From contig JAWWNJ010000066.1 of assembly GCA_037176885.1 (NCBI GenBank), positions 434,001-498,000 on the forward strand: DNA of 64,000 nucleotides, read 5' to 3'. Below are positions 23,078 through 34,329 of the stretch, piece after piece (the first letter of the stretch is position 1; each line of letters begins with the position of its first letter). The notes beneath the pieces were generated by a model. The model worked only from the letters and a program-made list of their open reading frames with translations. It had not been told where the DNA came from and did no database searches. The position numbers and the translations under genes were made by a program. This stretch comes from Favolaschia claudopus. Its lineage: Eukaryota > Basidiomycota > Agaricomycetes > Agaricales > Mycenaceae.

Positions 23078-24271
23078 TCAGTCGTGTGCCTTATCAGCCG
23101 CTGCGTCACGATCGTGAGCCTCAATGTCACTGTAAAACAATTGGTGCGATGCAGGCGATCTCATGAAAGCACTCACATCGCCTCCCAAGGGTAGTCGAGC
23201 CTAAAGAAGGTCAATGTAAGAATAACGAACGTCTGCGACGCCCTCACCAAAGATCCTCGACCGTGGCGCCCGCATAATATCTTGTGCAAAGATGAGTGCA
23301 ATAAATGCCACAATTACACCAAACATACGGGATATCGGCAGGCAATTCTGCGAGTTTGGCCTTATTTTTGTTGTGGACGACGAAAATGCCGAACTTGGTA
23401 GCCTCGCGCAGAGCTGCACGTTCGGATTCAGGGTATTTCAGCAATTCAACTTCTACATCTTTCTGAAGCTCAGAAAGCGCGTAGCTAAAGCCCGAGTTTA
23501 GTATGATCACCACGACGCGAAACAGAGCAACGGACTGAAGGGTTTTTCGGGTGTCGTCGACTTCGTCCTGCAAGACGGGGTCAATGTTCGCGCGTCTCAG
23601 ATGAATGGATGCAATACAGACCACAATTAAATTCCTTCGGCCCAGGAGAAGTTTTCCGGAATCTGGGCCTCTGCACAAAGGTGTTCAGCTCGATATAGTG
23701 CTTGCTCAGTGCTTGTTACTCACAGCCATTGAGTGCGGATGACTTCTTGGCCTATCTGATCTACGCTGGTGCCTTGAAATTACCCGAATCTTGTCAGACA
23801 ATGCCACGCAAAGTCGGACAAAATTTACCTTCCACTGGCTCATATAGTGAGAGACCGATGGCCTGAATCTGAAGTGCTTTGTGCTCGGTGACCTCACGCA
23901 GGAAGGTACGCATAACCCGCGCGGGGAAAAATCCACTTCCTAGCAAATCAGGGAGGAGCGATTGGATAGACTTGAACTGACCCGCCGCCAATGGCTACAA
24001 GCAGGTCAGGATTGTATTGAGCAAGTTCTGGCGTTGATTTTCTGGGTATTCAATGAGATCCAGACATCCAGATTGGAGTAGAGACAGCTTTAGAATACGG
24101 TGACTGAGAGGCTTCGGGAATCCGCGTCTTCCAGTCGCCGCAATTTTTCTTTGGCTGCGCACTAGACCCACCTAATTAAGTTGTGGACTTGAAGGGAAAG
24201 TGAATAGCGTAGTTTGAGATGTGGTGTGAGGCCTTACTGTCATTGTAGGTGACGCGGAGGTGCTGGACCAT
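23078..24271 (-). CDS. HPT1: Hypoxanthine/xanthine-guanine phosphoribosyltransferase
   Basis: Twelve minus-strand exons: 24238-24271, 24172-24187, 24086-24154, 23982-24041, 23829-23935, 23724-23772, 23622-23670, 23536-23567, 23329-23484, 23248-23280, 23177-23200 and 23078-23129, joining to 226 aa (yeast Hpt1 221). Blocks: MVQHLRVTYNDIHNLI, NPDLLVAIGGGGFFPARVMR, IQAIGLSLYEPVEG, IGQEVIRTQWLGP, the PRPP loop LIVDEVDDTRKTLHYALSEL, FGIFVVHNKNKAKLAELP, and WLDYPWEAIDIEAHDRDA. It makes IMP/XMP/GMP from bases and PRPP in purine salvage. The third exon is the least certain. The gene is unusually fragmented, with exons as short as 16 nt. Confidence 0.93.
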
Positions 24272-24367
24272 TTTTTGAAGGGATGCAGCAGACAATCGAT
24301 TGCGAAGATGGGTTTGCCAAAAAAAAATCTGATGGCTGATCGCACGTCGCGTCTTCAAATCGCGCCC
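24272..24367. promoter_or_regulatory. Compact bidirectional promoter HPT1 / RPC53
   Basis: 96 bp separate the two divergent ATGs. A long A tract lies at about 24320-24328. No TATA box is seen. Confidence 0.45.
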
Positions 24368-25927
24368 ATGTCCGGTGAGTCTCACAAGGTGAATCGATGG
24401 ATTCCCCGCCTCACCATCGCCAGACAACGCGTCAGGCTCGGGCGCCAGCTCGTCCAAGGCCATTGGCAGTCTTGCAAAGAAAACCTCAGACGTAACACGC
24501 CAAGGCACTCAGAAATTCAAGTTTACTCCCGTTCTTCCTGCTCGTCGGCAGAAGGTTGAGTACGTACTCGCTAACTGTCCTGGGGACGTGTCTCTGAGTC
24601 GTGTTCTCCTCTAGAGAAGTCAAAACTGTATTCCTTTTCTCGTTCAACTTGCTGCAACTCACCTAAACTCTCGGCCAGGAACCTACACCTGTTACTATCC
24701 CCCAAGAGTCGTCCCGTGGTCGTGGCCGCGGGAGAGGACGGGGAGATGGAAGAGGGCGCGGGCGCGGAGCAGGGCCTCGTCCTCCAGTAGAAATGACGGC
24801 TAGCGGACCGTTTGCAATGGGCCCCGCCATGTCAGGGAACAACGCCCGACGATCTGTTCCTCGGTCAAACTTCACAAGCGCTGCACCCACAACCGACAAG
24901 GCCTCTCTCGGAGCGGGACTCGTCCGCGTCCCTGTAATCAAAAAAGATAACGACTCGAAGGGCAAGGAGAAGGAAAAGCCGCCCGAGCAAGATGAGGAAG
25001 TCTACTCAGAACCGGACGAGGGCGTTGAAATCATCGACATGGAAGATGTGCGTCAAATGGATTGGATGGCTCCGGAAAGTCTAAGGAAGGAGCGACGCCA
25101 TGCAAAACGGAAAGTAAAGAAGGAGGAGGCAGTCGATGTCGATAATATCGAAGCGGCTGGTTAGTGTTCACTGGGTTAAACCCGTTTCAATTTGTGCTGA
25201 TTTTCTCTTATGCAGCTGCTGACGTAGATACTGCGAACGCACTGGATCTGAGCGAGAGCGAGGAAGAGGAAGAGTTTGAAGATCTCATTGAACATTTTTC
25301 ACAGCAAGAACCCGTAAATGAGGTGCGCTCTTTGCTGTATTCTGAGTCGGAAGCTTGACGTTCTGTAGGATCCCTCTCTGCGGGAAGAGAGACTTTACTT
25401 CTTTCAATTTCCTAGCCCATTTCCCGTGTTCTCGCCGCCCGCAGCTGCTGTTCCCGACGAGGTAGAAGCAGCGCCTCCAGAATCGAACACGAAGAGGGTG
25501 TCTTTCGCCGACGACGTCAAACCACCAGACTCTTCACGAGGATCCACTGCTCCTCCGGACGCTGACGCGCCGCCCAAAAAGCCCGAAAGAACGGTCATCG
25601 ACGGCCTCATTGGGACACTCGAAGTCTATCGTAGTGGCGCCGTAAAAATGCGTCTGCAAAATGGCATACTTTTGGATGTAAGCTCATTATCGTCTCTTTG
25701 TATCGTCAAGTTCTAAACGAGACTTGTAGGTAACTGCCGCGACGCAGCCCTCGTTCCTTCAGCACGCCGTCTGTCTCGACCTCCCAGAAAAGCGACTCAC
25801 AATTCTTGGAGAGGTGAACAAGCGATTCGTGGTTTCGCCGGACATGGAGACACTTCTTACCGCCATGGAAGTCTCCGAACGTAGGCCACCTGTCAAAGAT
25901 GAGGACGTCGTGATGACCACGGCGTAG
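24368..25927 (+). CDS. RPC53: RNA polymerase III subunit C53 (RPC4)
   Basis: Exons 24368-24374, 24424-24559, 24615-24627, 24679-25159, 25216-25322, 25369-25677 and 25730-25927 join to 416 aa. The first exon is 7 nt (MSD) and the third 13 nt. Recognised parts: KFTPVLPARRQK near the N terminus, an RG-rich stretch, basic and acidic linkers, and the C-terminal RPC4 domain (IDGLIGTLEVYRSGAVKMRL, NGILLDVTAATQPSFLQHAV, LTILGEVNKRFVVSPDMETL). With C37 this subunit forms a TFIIF-like dimer on Pol III used for termination and reinitiation. Short-exon joins are inferred from frame and family fit. Confidence 0.9.
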
Positions 25928-26132
25928 TTTGTACTGGTATGCGTGTTGGGTAGCCATAATATACTCAGAGAGCGAGCGGAGTGGGAATAGAATTCATTTC
26001 CAAAGGTGTAATCGTACAATTGGGTCAATACATGGACTGAGCTACTAGCAACGAAGTGAGGATGTACAGTCCTGGAAAGCAGTCAGTAACGTTGTTCATG
26101 CAGGCAACGAACAAGTGAAGAGACGAAGGGGA

Positions 26133-26227
26133 TCAGAGGTAGCGGGCATAAGCCCGAAGGTAGCTGAGATAAATTTCTGCAGTGCAGGGTGCGCTCCTGC
26201 GTAAAGCCAAATGCCTCAAACATCATG
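26133..26227 (-). ncRNA. snoRNA-like intronic RNA candidate, copy B
   Basis: On the minus strand it starts CCATGATGT (box-C-like) and ends CTGA (box D) after 95 nt. It is about 85-90% identical to copy A at 26368-26462, with the same length. Two internal hairpins are shared: GCAGG...CCTGC with a 7-nt loop, and CGGGC...GCCCG with a 4-nt loop. In copy A the first stem is GCGGG...CCCGC, so an A-U pair is replaced by a G-C pair, which supports RNA structure. Class (box C/D or other) and target are not established. Confidence 0.5.
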
Positions 26228-26367
26228 GAGAAGGAAGGTAGAAAGGAGAATAGACAAAGACAGTCAAGAGACTCACAGGTATCCGTGTATACTTGAACCT
26301 GGGGAGAGAATTCAGTCAGTAAAGCTTGGAACTAACAAGACGCAAAGACGAGAAAGAGAAAAAAAAA

Positions 26368-26462
26368 TCAGAAAAAGCGGGCTTGAGCCCGAAGGTAGCT
26401 GAGATAAGTTTCTGCAGTGCGGGGTGCGCTCCCGCGTAAAGCCAAATGCCTCAGACATCATG
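26368..26462 (-). ncRNA. snoRNA-like intronic RNA candidate, copy A
   Basis: Homologue of copy B with the same 95-nt span from CCATGATGT to CTGA on the minus strand, located in the upstream intron of the host. It conserves TGAGGCATTTGGCTTTACGC next to the box-C-like start and the TCTCAGCTACC segment near the second hairpin. Flanking intron sequence is not conserved between the copies, so selection appears focused on the 95-nt core. Confidence 0.5.
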
Positions 26463-26630
26463 GTAAAGTAGAAGATTGAAGAAGGGGAAGGAGACTCACA
26501 AGGAAGCAAGTGGTGGTTGAACAGAAAAAAGTTTAGCGAGCTTTGTGCACGTTTTGAGGCAACTCGCTTGCCGCTGATTCAGTGATTGCCGGCACCTCTT
26601 GCTCTTGACGCTGTAGACAACGCTGAAGAC

Positions 26631-27231
26631 ATGGGCTCTACCTCGCAACCTGCCTATCCTATTGGCCAGCCTTCAGATAACTCGGGTCCTCAGCAGTCTC
26701 GGCAGGCCGCTGAAGAAGCTAGGAAAGATCGCACTCTGGCTGAATTCATGCTGATGCTCGACGACTATGAACCCCTTGTGTGTTCATTCAATGCTCTCTG
26801 GCACTCAAGTTACTCAACATGGCGGTAGATTCCTAACGAGGTTACCGACTACTACCTTCAACGAGTCGGGTTTGAATGCGAGGATGTCCGCTTGTTCGCG
26901 ATTCACATAAAGCTGTTGCGAACGCCACTTATTTCTCTTTCCAGGAAACGTCTGCTTTCTCTGGCCGCGCAAAAGTTTGTCTCCGACATTGCGGCGGACG
27001 CGTACCAACATGCTCGCATTCGTACCAATGCTCAAGGCGGTAGAACTCGGACAAACCAGCCGTTCGCTGGTCCCAACTCGAATAAGGTTGGTTCACTTTC
27101 ACTTGCTATTCGTTGCTTTGTTGTTCATCCGGTTTCAGGATAAGACACGAACAGCGCTGACTATGGATGACTTGAGCGCTGCATTGTCGGAATATGGCAT
27201 TAATTCACGCAAACCCGACTTTTATATGTGA
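26631..27231 (+). CDS. TAF10: TFIID/SAGA subunit TAF10
   Basis: Exons 26631-26777, 26829-26893, 26945-27086 and 27139-27231 join to 148 aa. After a short polar N terminus (MGSTSQPAYPIGQP) comes the histone-fold domain: DRTLAEFMLMLDDYEPLIP, NEVTDYYLQRVGFECEDVRL, LLSLAAQKFVSDIAADAYQH, and C-terminal LTMDDLSAALSEYGINSRKP, all typical of TAF10. The subunit is shared by TFIID and SAGA; SGF73, next gene on the same strand, is a SAGA component. Start taken at the first ATG that fits the family size. Confidence 0.95.
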
Positions 27232-27405
27232 TTGCTTACATTCCAGCATCTGTACACGGGCCAGTAGCAATTATACCAGAAACTGTACCCACTGTATCAC
27301 TTATAATACTTGCCATGTACACTAAAGCCTATTGTGCGATGAGATTGGTGGTACTTAGACGAGCTTAGACGGTGCTTTGGCCGTTTGGCCGTGACAGCGT
27401 GACCA

Positions 27406-28559
27406 ATGCCACTTAAACTCAAACCAGCTGAATCTGCAGCACCGTTGTCCTGGGATGAACTCCCTTCGGCCTCTCCGCCCGGGGATCCTGCCTCGCTGCC
27501 TTCGCCGCCGACCTCATGGCTGTCTGCTCGGGATATGAAACTTTTTGGCTCTCAGCCATTGACATCAACTTCCGATATTGGTCTCGTCAAATGCAAAGAT
27601 TGCGACAAACCTATCTTGCGAAGCTTCATGGCGGACCACGCAGGTTGACATTGTCCTTCTTTGACTTGAAAACATCCTCAGCTGGTTGCCTCAGTGACTT
27701 GTGCTACTATTCGTTCAGGCGGAAAGAAACCTGCGAAAGGCAAGGCAGGACTGGACGTGGAGGGCAAGTAGTATCCTTTCTGTATTCTAATTTGTTACTT
27801 ACAGACAAGCCAGACCTCAAGAAAGGTTCTAAGAAGCGCAAAGCTTCACCGGAACCCACTGATCCCTCCCAGCCGCCTAAAAAGAAAGCTAAACCAACGA
27901 CGAAAGTAACAAAGGGGCGGATGAAGGGACCCGTCGATCTCGACCAACAATGCGGTGTAATCAACGACAAGAATTTACCATGCTCTCGATCTCTCACCTG
28001 CAAATCCCATTCCATGGGTGCCAAACGTGCTGTTGAAGGACGCTCCCGCAAATACGACGAACTGTTACTTGAATGGCAACGCGCGCACAATCCTAATTTC
28101 GTTGAGCCCGTCAAGAAAGAAACCAAAGCGGAGAAGAAGGAAAAGAAGGAGAAGGAGAAACAGGAAAAGAAGAAGCTGGCTGAGGAGACTGCCGTCGCTC
28201 TTGGCGTCGACCCCTCTTCGTTGAAGAAGTCGGGCGTCTCAAAGAAGGCCGGGAAAAAAGCATCCGCTGCAGCGGCTGTTCGGCTGGCCGTTGGGGACGA
28301 CAATAACGAGAATCTGGATGATATTGACTCTGAAGCTGAGCTGGACGAATTGGTGCAATCGGTACGGGATGCGACGACCAATGGCATGATCAGCGTGCCT
28401 TTGGCAGCTCCTTGTGACGCTGGGACGTGGTTTGTGCCTCGAAGGGAGAGGCTGAGGTGTTGCAGAGATCTCTTGGTCGGCGCTCTCAGCAGTTCCAACG
28501 GAAATCTTGCCATGGGGATCGGAGTGAGAGGTTCTCTGAGTCTCGCGGGGCGAGGTTGA
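27406..28559 (+). CDS. SGF73: SAGA-associated factor Sgf73 / ataxin-7 (SCA7 domain)
   Basis: Proposed exons 27406-27643, 27719-27763 and 27805-28559 give 345 aa. N-terminal zinc-finger part [19 protein letters not shown]; then a Lys-rich linker ([24 protein letters not shown]); then the SCA7 domain [50 protein letters not shown]; then a Lys/Glu-rich coiled-coil-like tract. Sgf73 anchors the deubiquitinase module to SAGA. The middle is uncertain: intron 27764-27804 would be GC-AG with a perfect GCAAGT donor, but another frame is also open across it, and the last zinc ligand after DHA is not resolved. Confidence 0.85.
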
Positions 28560-28962
28560 TGCTTTTCACGGTGTGTTCCACGGCTGTGATATTTCATTGA
28601 ATCTTTATACCGCCGCTTTGGATCCCCAGTCGGACCGGCGAGTAACCCGGACAAGCGGAACCATTTTTCTTCGCATGGATCGTCTTGCTGGTTATCGTCG
28701 GAGGCTGTATTATTTAGCATAAATTATGTAGAGACCGCCAGCGATGGTTTGCGCAGGAAAGGTTGCCGTGTTGACGCTGCAATTGTATTTGTTGGTATGT
28801 ACGTACTTTGCCATTCAAAAACCCACCACCCGGTGTGCGAACCTTCCAAGTCGTTCCGTTTGAGGCCGGTTGTACTCGAGTGTCCTTTGTCTCTTCCCTC
28901 CACCTTCGATTTTTCTTTCTCTGCTAGACTGACACGTCTTCGAGAAAACGCGACTAAACGAT
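28560..28962. other. Intergenic region, SGF73 to mitoferrin
   Basis: About 400 bp with the SGF73 3' end and the promoter of the mitochondrial carrier. No coding segment or RNA recognised. Confidence 0.4.
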
Positions 28963-30191
28963 ATGGCCGACGAAGTCGATTACGAGGCGCTTCCGCCAAA
29001 TGCTGGCACTGCGGTCAGGCCCAGACCATTCTATTCTGCAATACACTTCTCAACTCTCCTGATATGTAGGTGAATATGCTCGCAGGAGCATTGGTCAGTC
29101 GCGTTTTCTTTCAATTGGGATGCCATTCAAGTTTTCTGTAGGCAGGTATATCTGAGCATGCGGTCATGTATCCCGTCGATAGTATCAAAGTAAGACCACC
29201 CTCTGGCTAGTCAACAAATTTTCAAGCATGAAATCTCGACCGTAGACTCGAATGCAAGTTTTTTCTGCATCTCCAGCCGGGATCTACACTGGAGTCGGTC
29301 AGGCTTTTACTCGAATTTCTTCGACCGAGGGCATGCGCGCACTATGGAGGGGTGTTTCGTCCGTTGTACTGGGAGCTGGTCCCGCCCACGCGGTACATTT
29401 TGGTGTTCTTGAAGCCGTGAAAGAGCTGGCGGGCGGAAATCGAGGTGGTTCGCAATGGGTAGCAACTTGTAAGTGTTCTCCGTATTTCAGCCGAAGCGCT
29501 TTTTCTTACAGGTCCCAGCGTTGGCCGGCGCGTCTGCAACTATCGCAGCGGACGCGTTAATGAATCCATTCGATGGTGCGTACAATATGTTTAGCATATA
29601 CCATTCTGTCACCCACAAATGAACATATGTTGACTTACAGTCATCAAGCAGCGGATGCAGGTTCACAAATCTGAATTCCGATCCGTATATACCTGCGCCA
29701 AGGTTGTTTTCCGAAACGAGGGCCTCGGCGCATTCTACGTCTCATACCCAACGACACTTGCCATCTCAATACCGTTCAACGCCATACAATATACAGTGTA
29801 TGAGCAGCTAAAACGTGTCATGAACCCCAAGCACGAGTATTCGCCAGGAACCCATATCACGGCCGGTGCCGTTGCTGGTGCCGTTGCCGCCGCCGTTACA
29901 ACGCCTTTGGACGTAGCGAAAACCATCCTTCAGACGAGAGGGACCTCCCATGACCCCGAAATTCGCAACGTTCGAGGGATGATGGACGCATTGCGTATCA
30001 TTTGGGCAAAAGACGGCCTGAAGGGTTACGCTCGCGGTCTCACTCCTCGTGTGGTCACAATCATGCCAAGTACCGCTCTATGTTGGCTGTCATACGAGTT
30101 CTTCAGTTTGTGCTCCTTTTCTGTCATCTCTTTGGGCTTTTTTTGACGATTTTCTTTTCCGTCTGCAGAGGCTGCCATCAGAACAGACTAA
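28963..30191 (+). CDS. MRS4: Mitoferrin-type mitochondrial iron carrier
   Basis: Exons 28963-29013, 29070-29093, 29142-29189, 29246-29468, 29519-29575, 29641-30105 and 30169-30191 join to 296 aa. Three carrier repeats: AGISEHAVMYPVDSIKTRMQ, then LMNPFDVIKQRMQ, then VTTPLDVAKTILQTRG, each with the P-x-[DE]-x-x-[KR] motif. MLAGALAGISEH, YVSYPTTLAISIPFNAIQYT and GLTPRVVTIMPSTALCWLSY are characteristic of Mrs3/Mrs4. The protein imports ferrous iron across the inner mitochondrial membrane for haem and Fe-S synthesis. The second exon is only 24 nt. Confidence 0.94.
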
Positions 30192-30492
30192 TACGGCCCT
30201 CCTTAGACTTTCAACAGAGTGAGTTACGATGGAAAAAAATTGGATCTTGCCCGCGGCCCTGTACATACATCTCTGGCAGCTGCGCTTCCCTCTCTAACCT
30301 AAGGCTATACGATCTACGCATTACATTTACAGGCACTTACGCAGTACAAGTTTATTCATGTCATCTAATATTTTGGTTGAAGTCGAATGCATTTTCGAGG
30401 GGTATATGAGCAGTTCGAGTTGTAAGGTCAAGCAAGTGGGAGCTTGTGTACGTAAGTTACGTATAGTTCAATTATCTTTCGCTCTTGCCACC
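30192..30492. other. Intergenic region upstream of glycosyltransferase gene
   Basis: About 300 bp, nothing recognised. The downstream ATG at 30493 has a good context (GCCACCATG). The frame is open upstream to 30358, but that start would bury the membrane anchor. Confidence 0.4.
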
Positions 30493-32675
30493 ATGTTGCG
30501 CGGGCGAAGAAGGATTTTTTGCAAGGCGCCTTACCTTCTGACCTTTCTCCTCTCGTGCTATATCTTCATGTCGCAGCGTTCTACAACAAAGCGAGTGGAC
30601 GAAATTCCTTCTGGCAACCGCGATTTCAACTTAACAAGTTTTGACGATCTACTCCAAGCAGGCACAGTGGTCGAAGCGGGATCTTTAGCTGCTGTTCTTC
30701 CCGTCACCCTAGCCTCACTTCCTACTCTGAACGATACTCTATCCCTGCTTATCAGCCCGCCAAGTTGCGTATCTCAAGTCCTCATCGTCTGCCCCGAGTC
30801 CCTGCACTCCCGAATACGAACCACCATTCGTCAAACCCTGCGCGCCGCACCTGACAGCGACTACAGCCCTGGCGTTTCTCTGTACTCCTGGAACGGCAAT
30901 CCGAGTGCTGGCGTGCTCATAGCCGCCACCCAACTATCTCATAAATGGCTCCTTCTCCTTGATGATACCGACATGAAAAGTCTCAGCGACCGCACACGGC
31001 AGATGCTCCTCTGTCCCATACTTGTCGATGTGCCGATTGGACCAAGAGGCGTTGCTGGAGCTTTGAATAATCTGTCGTGTCTCCCTCCGTCAAGCGAAAC
31101 GCGACCAGCTTCATATCTTCTCCCTCCGTTTGCCCTTCCCGCTTCCCTTGTTTCCCAAATATACGGCAGCTGGTCTGAGCTTGGTCGCGCTGTTTCAGAT
31201 TCACGCAAAACTAGCTACGGAGGGGTTGTGCGAGGATACGGAGATCCTGATCTCGACTGGTGTAATCAGCCTCGACATGCTTCGTTCTCTGCGCTAGTTC
31301 ACACACATTCGTCGACTAATGCGGGTCTCTTTCTCTTTTTACTGCCCAACATCGGTGACTTGCGGCTCCTCGTGAAACTCATGTGCCGGTTGCAGACTTC
31401 CGGACACTCCGTCAAAGTTTTGCTGTACTCGGAACCTAGCGCCGATCTCGACCATGAAATCTACGACTCAGGCTGTCATATCTCCTACCAGGCCATGAAT
31501 CCCACTGCACGACTCGTTCATACGACAATACTTGACTGGGTTGAACGGATCGGCGGCAATCCAGACGTGATCTTTGCTCTGAAGGAACCAGCTACTCAAC
31601 TTCTGCAAATCGACCGTTCTGTAGTCGTTCGCGTCCCCCGCGACGATTTACCCTACGTCGATTGGATGGGTTCTCTTTCATTGGTGGAGTGGCAGCGTAT
31701 GATTCCAATCATCTGTCTAATGCTTTGACTGAGACTTGTGGTACAGGATGGCACGTACCTCAAATCGAACTCAGCATCATTACGCAGAACAGGACTCGCT
31801 CACTTGAGCGGCTTTTGTCGTCTCTAAGCCGTGGACGATATTTTGGTGATTCAGTCAGCCTGCGGATGAACTTGGAACAGTCGTCGGAATTCGAAACAAT
31901 TCGCGTAGTTGACGCATATCAGTGGAACCATGGCACCATGTTCACGCACCGGCGGGTTATCCATGGAGGACTGCTGCCTGCGGTAGTGGAGTCTTGGTAT
32001 CCTCATTCCAACCACAGCTATGGGGTCTTACTGGAGGATGACGTCGAGCTTTCTCCGTTCTTCTATGCCTGGATCAAAATGGCCATTCTCCGGTACAGGT
32101 ATGGCGAATCTACGGGCGAAACTTTTCGACTGTTTGGGGTCAGTCTCTATCAACAGAAGAACATCGAGTTACATCCCGAAGGAAGGAGAGCGTTCGATCC
32201 CCGAAGAATCTTCGCGGAGAACGGCATTGTGCCATCGACACCGTATCTGTCCCAAATACCATGCAGTTGGGGTGCCGTTTACTTCCCGGAGCACTGGCGC
32301 GAGTTTCATTCGTATCTGGCGGGTCGGCTTTCGGAAACAACAATGGAAATCGACCAAATAGTGGTGCCAAATGTGCGCTCGAACAACTGGACGAAATCGT
32401 GGAAGAAGTACTTCATCGAAATGGTGTATCTGCGTGGCTACGTGATGCTCTACCCCAATTATGAAGGATTCATATCGCTGTCGACGAATCATTTGGAGGT
32501 AGGGTCGCATGTGAAGGAGGTGTCCAAGGAAAAGCAAGAGGTATTCCGGCTACCGTTGATGGAACTTGATTCAGTGGAAAATTTGTTGTCTATGCCAGGT
32601 GCTCGGCTGCCAGAGTGGAAGGCGCTGCCTGTATTGAACTTGACGGGTTTCTTGATCGATTTTGAAAATACATGA
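30493..32675 (+). CDS. Fungal GT2-like membrane glycosyltransferase, function unknown
   Basis: Exons 30493-31696 and 31747-32675 (50-nt intron with GTATGA donor and CTAAT branch site) give 710 aa. A short basic N terminus (MLRGRRRIFCK) and one membrane segment (YLLTFLLSCYIFM) make it a type II Golgi-like protein. The second half begins WHVPQIELSIITQNRTRSLE, the usual first strand of a GT-A fold, and has GVLLEDDVELSPFFYAWIKM with a DxD-like EDDVE, followed by PCSWGAVYFPEHWREFHSYL and a Trp/Tyr-rich C-terminal part. I have seen this arrangement in uncharacterised basidiomycete GT2-like proteins; donor and acceptor are unknown. Confidence 0.75.
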
Positions 32676-32869
32676 TTTTTTCATTGTTCTGGCTACATTC
32701 CATCGGAGGCACAGAAACTCGTTTGGTTCAATGCACGGATGAACACCTCGGCGAGCCTGTTCAGGCCTAGTTGACGAATGTCTGCGTTCGAACAACCGTG
32801 GAATGCTATATCATGCACATGGAATCTACGCAGAAAACAATATCCTACGTATGGCCATCAGCTGCGGGA

Positions 32870-34324
32870 CTAGAAATCGTCTCCAGCACCGGCAGGCCCG
32901 AACAAAAATCTAACAGTGCCCTCACTGCGGCCGAGTAAACCCACGTCGTCACCGCTATACAGAGCACTAGGATCTGCGCTCCCGAGCGGCTGTCGCGGAC
33001 GCGGTTCGTGCTCTGTTTGCCGCATCTGGATTTTCAGCCGGGTAAGCTGCTCTGCGTTGTATGGTACACTTGAAGCCTGTGCTTCGATCAAGGAATGCGG
33101 GATGCGAGGCGAAGGATGTGGTGAAGGCGAGGATGGTGTGCGAGGAGATGTGTTGTTGAGGGTCGCAATCTGCACTCCTTGTACTAACAGATCGAGCATC
33201 GTGTGCGCAATTCCTGTATGAATGAAGTTGAGTGATAAAAGGTCGGGAAGAGTATAGAAAGAGGGAGGACCTTCAAGATCGTCAACCTGAGCCTGATATT
33301 TTGACTCCCAGTCCCCATTCTTGCCGAGAATTTGTGCAATTTCGTGGGGAGTGCGAGTACCCGGGTCTGATGCTATGGGTTGCTCAAAGGAGGACAATAG
33401 GGCCGCGACATAGAGGTTAGCTAGTGCAACTATATGCGGAGGATATTGTATTGGTACGAGAGTTCGATGGCTGGGTGATGTAAATGAGAAAGATCATAGC
33501 AAATGAAACAAAAAATCGGCTCACCAGTCGATGGTTAGACGCCAAGCGAGTTTTGTCAGTTTCTTGCTGGCTTCAAAGATGTTAGACAATGCATGTATGC
33601 ACAATCAGAAAACCCACCACCGAAGGTCTTACCGAGCTTTATCACGTAGGGGAACGGCATACGGGAGGTGAAATTGAAGCACACAGTTTCTAGAAGTAGG
33701 CGTTCGATAGACAAAAGCCGCTGGCGGTCTCGTTCTACGATTTGCTGATCCATGCTGTCGATGTCGATTTCGCCACCGGGATGCTTGGACTTGGCGACGA
33801 GGTCTGGGTAACGGATGGCATATGAGACGGCCAGCAGTTCACGGGGTTTTTTGAGGGTGTCGTGCATCTTTGTGGAGACGTATAAGGATGCAAGGGAGAC
33901 GTCCTGCATAGAAACTGAGGTGTGCTCCAGAAGAATACGAAAAACGAGTCGCACGACATAATTGAAGTCCTTGCGCGGAAAGAAGAGATGGAAGCGGTGG
34001 TATAAATTTTGCGCGGTTGCAACCGTCCGCCTTGGACTGGCTCGAGTGCGAGTTATTATTCAACGCGAGGACATTGTAGATTGGCAGAACCCACAACCCA
34101 ATCCGCGCGCCAAGGGATTCAAGAAACGCGCATGCGTTCTGACGAACGCGGTCTTCCTGGGTGACTGAGAGCTTTCCGCGTTGCTTTATGGAGAGATATT
34201 CGACTTCTGCGGGGGTGAAGTACGGGTGGTGGTATTTCGACGACGAATGGGGTGTTGGCGGAGACTGCATGAGAGTAGCGGACAAGCTTAGATCAATCAA
34301 TTCTTCCTTGTCCGGAACGGTCAC
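32870..34324 (-). CDS. CTK2: Cyclin of CTD kinase type (Ctk2-like)
   Basis: Minus-strand exons 34095-34324, 33958-34036, 33621-33903, 33525-33570 and 32870-33470 join to 412 aa; an internal ATG at 34270 (MQSPPTPHSSSKYH) is an alternative start. Cyclin-box landmarks: HPYFTPAEVEYLSIKQRGKL, GFPRRTVATAQNLYHRFHLF, DVSLASLYVSTKMHDTLKKP, ERLLLETVCFNF, YPPHIVALANLYVAALL. These fit the beta subunit of CTDK-I (Ctk2; fission yeast Lsc1), which with the Ctk1 kinase phosphorylates Ser2 of the Pol II CTD. Cyclin K/L assignment cannot be fully excluded. The C-terminal ~150 residues are disordered. Start codon is almost touching the next gene's. Confidence 0.82.
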
Positions 34325-34329
34325 CGTGC

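Larger units (their letters stand above)
26060..26586 (-). ncRNA. Probable non-coding host transcript with two snoRNA-like introns
   Basis: On the minus strand the region reads as exon (to about 26500), intron 26299-26499, a 22-nt exon 26277-26298, intron 26072-26276, then a further exon. Both introns start GTGAGTCTC, contain TTACTGAC or GTTACTGAC branch sites and end CCCCAG or TTCCAG. They are 201 and 205 nt, far longer than the usual ~50 nt, and each carries one copy of a 95-nt conserved element. Exons show no conserved reading frame, so the host looks non-coding. It is divergent from TAF10 and may share its promoter. Transcript ends are guesses. Confidence 0.5.

Noticed and set aside
27516..27804. 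Continuous frame through SGF73 instead of spliced exons
   Set aside because: It would insert a hydrophobic segment ([12 protein letters not shown]) in a Lys-rich linker; the spliced version with a GCAAGT donor is more plausible, though not proven.
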